A program made the translations under genes and the position numbers. Shown one piece after another: positions 62,236-64,000 of a stretch of DNA of 64,000 bases. Within the stretch, counting starts at the first letter, position 1. Every line of letters begins with the position of its first letter. This DNA is from Lysinibacillus sp. KCTC 33748 (GTDB lineage: Bacteria > Bacillota > Bacilli > Bacillales_A > Planococcaceae): contig NZ_MWSJ01000002.1 in the NCBI RefSeq assembly GCF_002237755.1, forward strand, positions 1 to 64,000, in the 5' to 3' direction. The notes under the pieces are model-generated. The model was given only the letters and a program-made list of their open reading frames with translations, was not told the DNA's origin and searched no databases.

Positions 62236-62577
62236 TTAGTTATACCCTAGTTCACCAAATGGCTGCAGCTTGTCGAGCCATTTTTGTTCTAGTTTTTCTA
62301 GCTCTTTTTTGGCATCGAAATAACCTTCTTCTTTTTTCTTCAAATATTCCACAACTTCAATATCAAAAGCATCGTTGCCGAAAGTGTTGTAATCGGCTTG
62401 TAGCTCTTTATTAGTATGTGTATTTGTTTTTAACATAAACTGAAAGCCGTTTAAGCGTTTTAAATTATTGAAGCTACCTACAAACACTTTACCATTTTGT
62501 TTATTGGTCATTGTGAAAACACCAGCTTCAATTTTTATTTCTTTATACAGTTCCTTTAATTCTTTTTTATGGTCCAT
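62236..62577 (-). CDS. GIY-YIG nuclease-like protein
   Basis: 113 residues from ATG MDHKKELKEL; AGCAGGG lies seven bases before. The GIY-YIG core is recognisable as GVFTMTNKQNGKVFVGSFNN with GIY changed to GVF and YIG to FVG, then LNGFQFMLK and the DAFDIEVVEY stretch. Related small proteins occur singly in Bacilli. Whether it still cuts DNA is uncertain. Tightly follows the DUF2087 gene. Confidence 0.75.
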   Translation of the reverse strand: MDHKKELKELYKEIKIEAGVFTMTNKQNGKVFVGSFNNLKRLNGFQFMLKTNTHTNKELQADYNTFGNDAFDIEVVEYLKKKEEGYFDAKKELEKLEQKWLDKLQPFGELGYN

Positions 62578-62593
62578 TGGTAACCCTGCTTTC

Positions 62594-63349
62594 TTATTTT
62601 TTGATCCAGTAAGCACTGCCATCCTCTTTTCGATCCATGAAGCCGTATTCGATTAAATAGCGACGTATTTGCACATAGTCCTCATATATTGGTTGAATCA
62701 TTTCGTTTAATTCTTTTTCTGAATAATGTGTTGTTTCATCGAAAATCTTTGTGATTGCACGGAGGATGACAATTTTGTGCTTTTCACGTTTTGGGAAGCG
62801 GACAAGCTCCTTGCCGATGCCGTTTGGAAAGTACTTTTCAAGTAATTGCTGTTCTTCAGAAATTGTAATGTTATAGCGATCGTCGACCATCGTTGCCGTT
62901 TTGTGGATAGGTACAAAGCTATCTTCCTTTTCATTTTGTTCTTTTAATAGCTCCATCATTGCAAGAAAGGTTTTCGCTTGACGTTCCTTTTCTTTAAGAG
63001 TAAAGCGATGGTGACGTATCGTTGTTGCACTACCAATTTCCAGCTCTTCTTTAATTTCTTGATCGGTTTTTCCTTCATAAAATAAGCGTGAAATATGACT
63101 TTGATGATCAGTTAGACCTGTCATTTTTTTATGAAGGCCGTTTAAATAATGAAATACTGATTGATGTGCAGCAGTAATATGATGTTGCATAAATTTTTCT
63201 GCCTCGAAGAGAACGCCTTCATGTGGATAAATAATACCCTTTTCAATTTTTTCTCCGCAAAGTAAACAAGTGAAATGTGTTGCTTCATCATGGTAGCCTT
63301 TTTTTATGTCATGGATTGAAGCTTGCCAAAATAATTCATTTACATCCAT
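62594..63349 (-). CDS. DUF2087 transcriptional-regulator-like protein with N-terminal zinc-ribbon-like motif
   Basis: 251 residues. N-terminus: CLLCGEKIEKG with a later HHITAAH, a possible Cys2His2 metal site. Middle: LuxR-like HTH (LTDHQSHISRLFYEGKTDQE). C-terminus: DUF2087 (LEKYFPNGIGKELVRFPKRE to YWIKK). GGAGGATATCCA precedes the ATG. A regulator is likely; the target is unknown. The GIY-YIG gene follows at 16 bp, so they are probably co-expressed. Confidence 0.85.
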   Translation of the reverse strand: MDVNELFWQASIHDIKKGYHDEATHFTCLLCGEKIEKGIIYPHEGVLFEAEKFMQHHITAAHQSVFHYLNGLHKKMTGLTDHQSHISRLFYEGKTDQEIKEELEIGSATTIRHHRFTLKEKERQAKTFLAMMELLKEQNEKEDSFVPIHKTATMVDDRYNITISEEQQLLEKYFPNGIGKELVRFPKREKHKIVILRAITKIFDETTHYSEKELNEMIQPIYEDYVQIRRYLIEYGFMDRKEDGSAYWIKK

Positions 63350-63441
63350 TGGATATCCTCCTAGAAAAACAAACGATTTATAATTTTGTTTGCTTATTTA
63401 TTATTAAGATAACAAATTGTTTAGGAGAAATCAATAAAAAA

Positions 63442-63464
63442 CACATCGTTTTGTAAACGATGTG
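63442..63464 (-). terminator. Terminator of the ABC permease gene
   Basis: CACATCGTTT and AAACGATGTG perfect 10-bp arms, 3-base loop, T-run on the minus strand. Confidence 0.8.
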
Positions 63465-63473
63465 CGAAAATGT

Positions 63474-64000
63474 TTATTTATTTTTCTTTTTAAAAATAAT
63501 GATAGATAAGATGGCTAGTACAATAATTGTTACGACAATAATGATAATGCTTGTTGAGGTACTTAGTATATTTCCGTGAAGGTCATAGACAATCCCATAC
63601 ATTATTTTATAATCCTCTACCTGTGAAGCAGGCGCACCTTCGAAAACCTTGGAAATTGAGTTGTCCATAAAGGCATTACGTAGTAGTAGCGTTGTATGAC
63701 TGATAGGGAAATACATAATAAGATTTTGAGCAAAGGATGGAAGTGCACCAACAGGTACATAAACACCACAAAAGAAACCGAGTGCTGTACCGACGATTGT
63801 ACTAAGAGTTGAAAATGAATGTTGGGTATTAGCAAGTAATACAAGGAACAGGTTAAAAACACTGGCCAGTAACACGGATATAAATAGTAATCCTACTACT
63901 TTGATGAAAGCCTCAAAGCTTAATAGCTGACCGCCAGTTGTTGCGATAAAAATTTCACAGCCAATAAGGGCGATAAAGGAAAAGATACAGCCAATGATAA
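63474..64000 (-). CDS. ABC-2 type transporter permease, C-terminal part, cut by the window edge
   Basis: The frame is open to base 64000, so at least 175 residues are coded and the N-terminus is outside. Helices and loop GFFCGVYVPVGALPSFAQNL and MYFPISHTTLLLRNAFMDN match ABC-2 permeases of the YhfS/DrrB kind, which export drugs or lipids with a separate ATPase expected upstream. It ends with a membrane helix and KKKNK. Confidence 0.85.
   Translation of the reverse strand, partial: IIGCIFSFIALIGCEIFIATTGGQLLSFEAFIKVVGLLFISVLLASVFNLFLVLLANTQHSFSTLSTIVGTALGFFCGVYVPVGALPSFAQNLIMYFPISHTTLLLRNAFMDNSISKVFEGAPASQVEDYKIMYGIVYDLHGNILSTSTSIIIIVVTIIVLAILSIIIFKKKNK

Noticed and set aside
1..64000. CRISPR arrays, tRNA or rRNA genes
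   Set aside because: No regularly spaced repeats with unique spacers and no tRNA or rRNA signatures were seen.

Overview
The window looks like the chromosome of a low-GC, spore-forming Firmicute, most likely Lysinibacillus or a close Planococcaceae relative. The basis is strong AGGAGG ribosome sites with many TTG/GTG starts, a PrsA foldase, DUF4183 proteins, YitT and DUF2087 proteins, and the overall AT richness. This is inferred from protein content; no database search was run. No rRNA, tRNA or CRISPR array was seen.

Region by region. 1-5.9 kb is an accessory patch: the 3' end of an IS3-family element, a holin-endolysin lysis pair, a two-gene operon behind two tandem LexA/DinR-type boxes, and a divergent XRE / HTH replication-like pair separated by AT palindromes. 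5.9-16 kb mixes housekeeping genes (DUF2306 protein, a permease, PrsA), two DUF4183 genes, a chemoreceptor and an EAL phosphodiesterase with decayed DNA: IS ends and dispersed pieces of the permease 5' region. 16-21 kb holds an orphan response regulator and a four-gene siderophore ABC importer behind a Fur box. 21-32 kb holds a TerC-family Mn exporter, small membrane proteins, a frameshifted acetyltransferase, an ECF sigma / DUF4179 anti-sigma pair, and a CheY-CheC-diguanylate cyclase cassette. 32-37.5 kb holds a Fic-fold protein without the Fic catalytic histidine, followed by a three-gene Hbl/Nhe-type tripartite pore-forming toxin operon. 37.6-44 kb holds transporters with divergent LysR regulators, a VOC protein and a Fur-box-preceded flavin monooxygenase. 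44-48 kb is a minimal ethanolamine locus: sensor kinase, a leader terminator, eutB, eutC, and a response regulator whose ANTAR domain is cut short. 48.4-51 kb is an operon resembling E. coli yjfL-yjfM-yjfC (DUF350, small lipoprotein, glutathionylspermidine-synthase-like ATP-grasp ligase). 52-59 kb holds a DMT exporter with an XRE-cupin regulator, a BMP lipoprotein translationally coupled to a chemoreceptor, and an ascorbate-type PTS. 59-64 kb holds an M48 protease, YitT, MmcQ/YjbR, GIY-YIG and DUF2087 proteins, and the end of an ABC-2 permease.

Recurring themes are signal transduction (two chemoreceptors, CheY/CheC, one cyclase, one phosphodiesterase, two two-component systems), iron control (three Fur-like boxes) and heavy small-scale genome decay. 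The points most worth checking are the tripartite toxin with its neighbouring pseudo-Fic protein, the ethanolamine leader paired with a truncated EutV, the yjf-like ligase operon, a structured intergenic repeat present three times, and scattered copies of one permease's 5' region.
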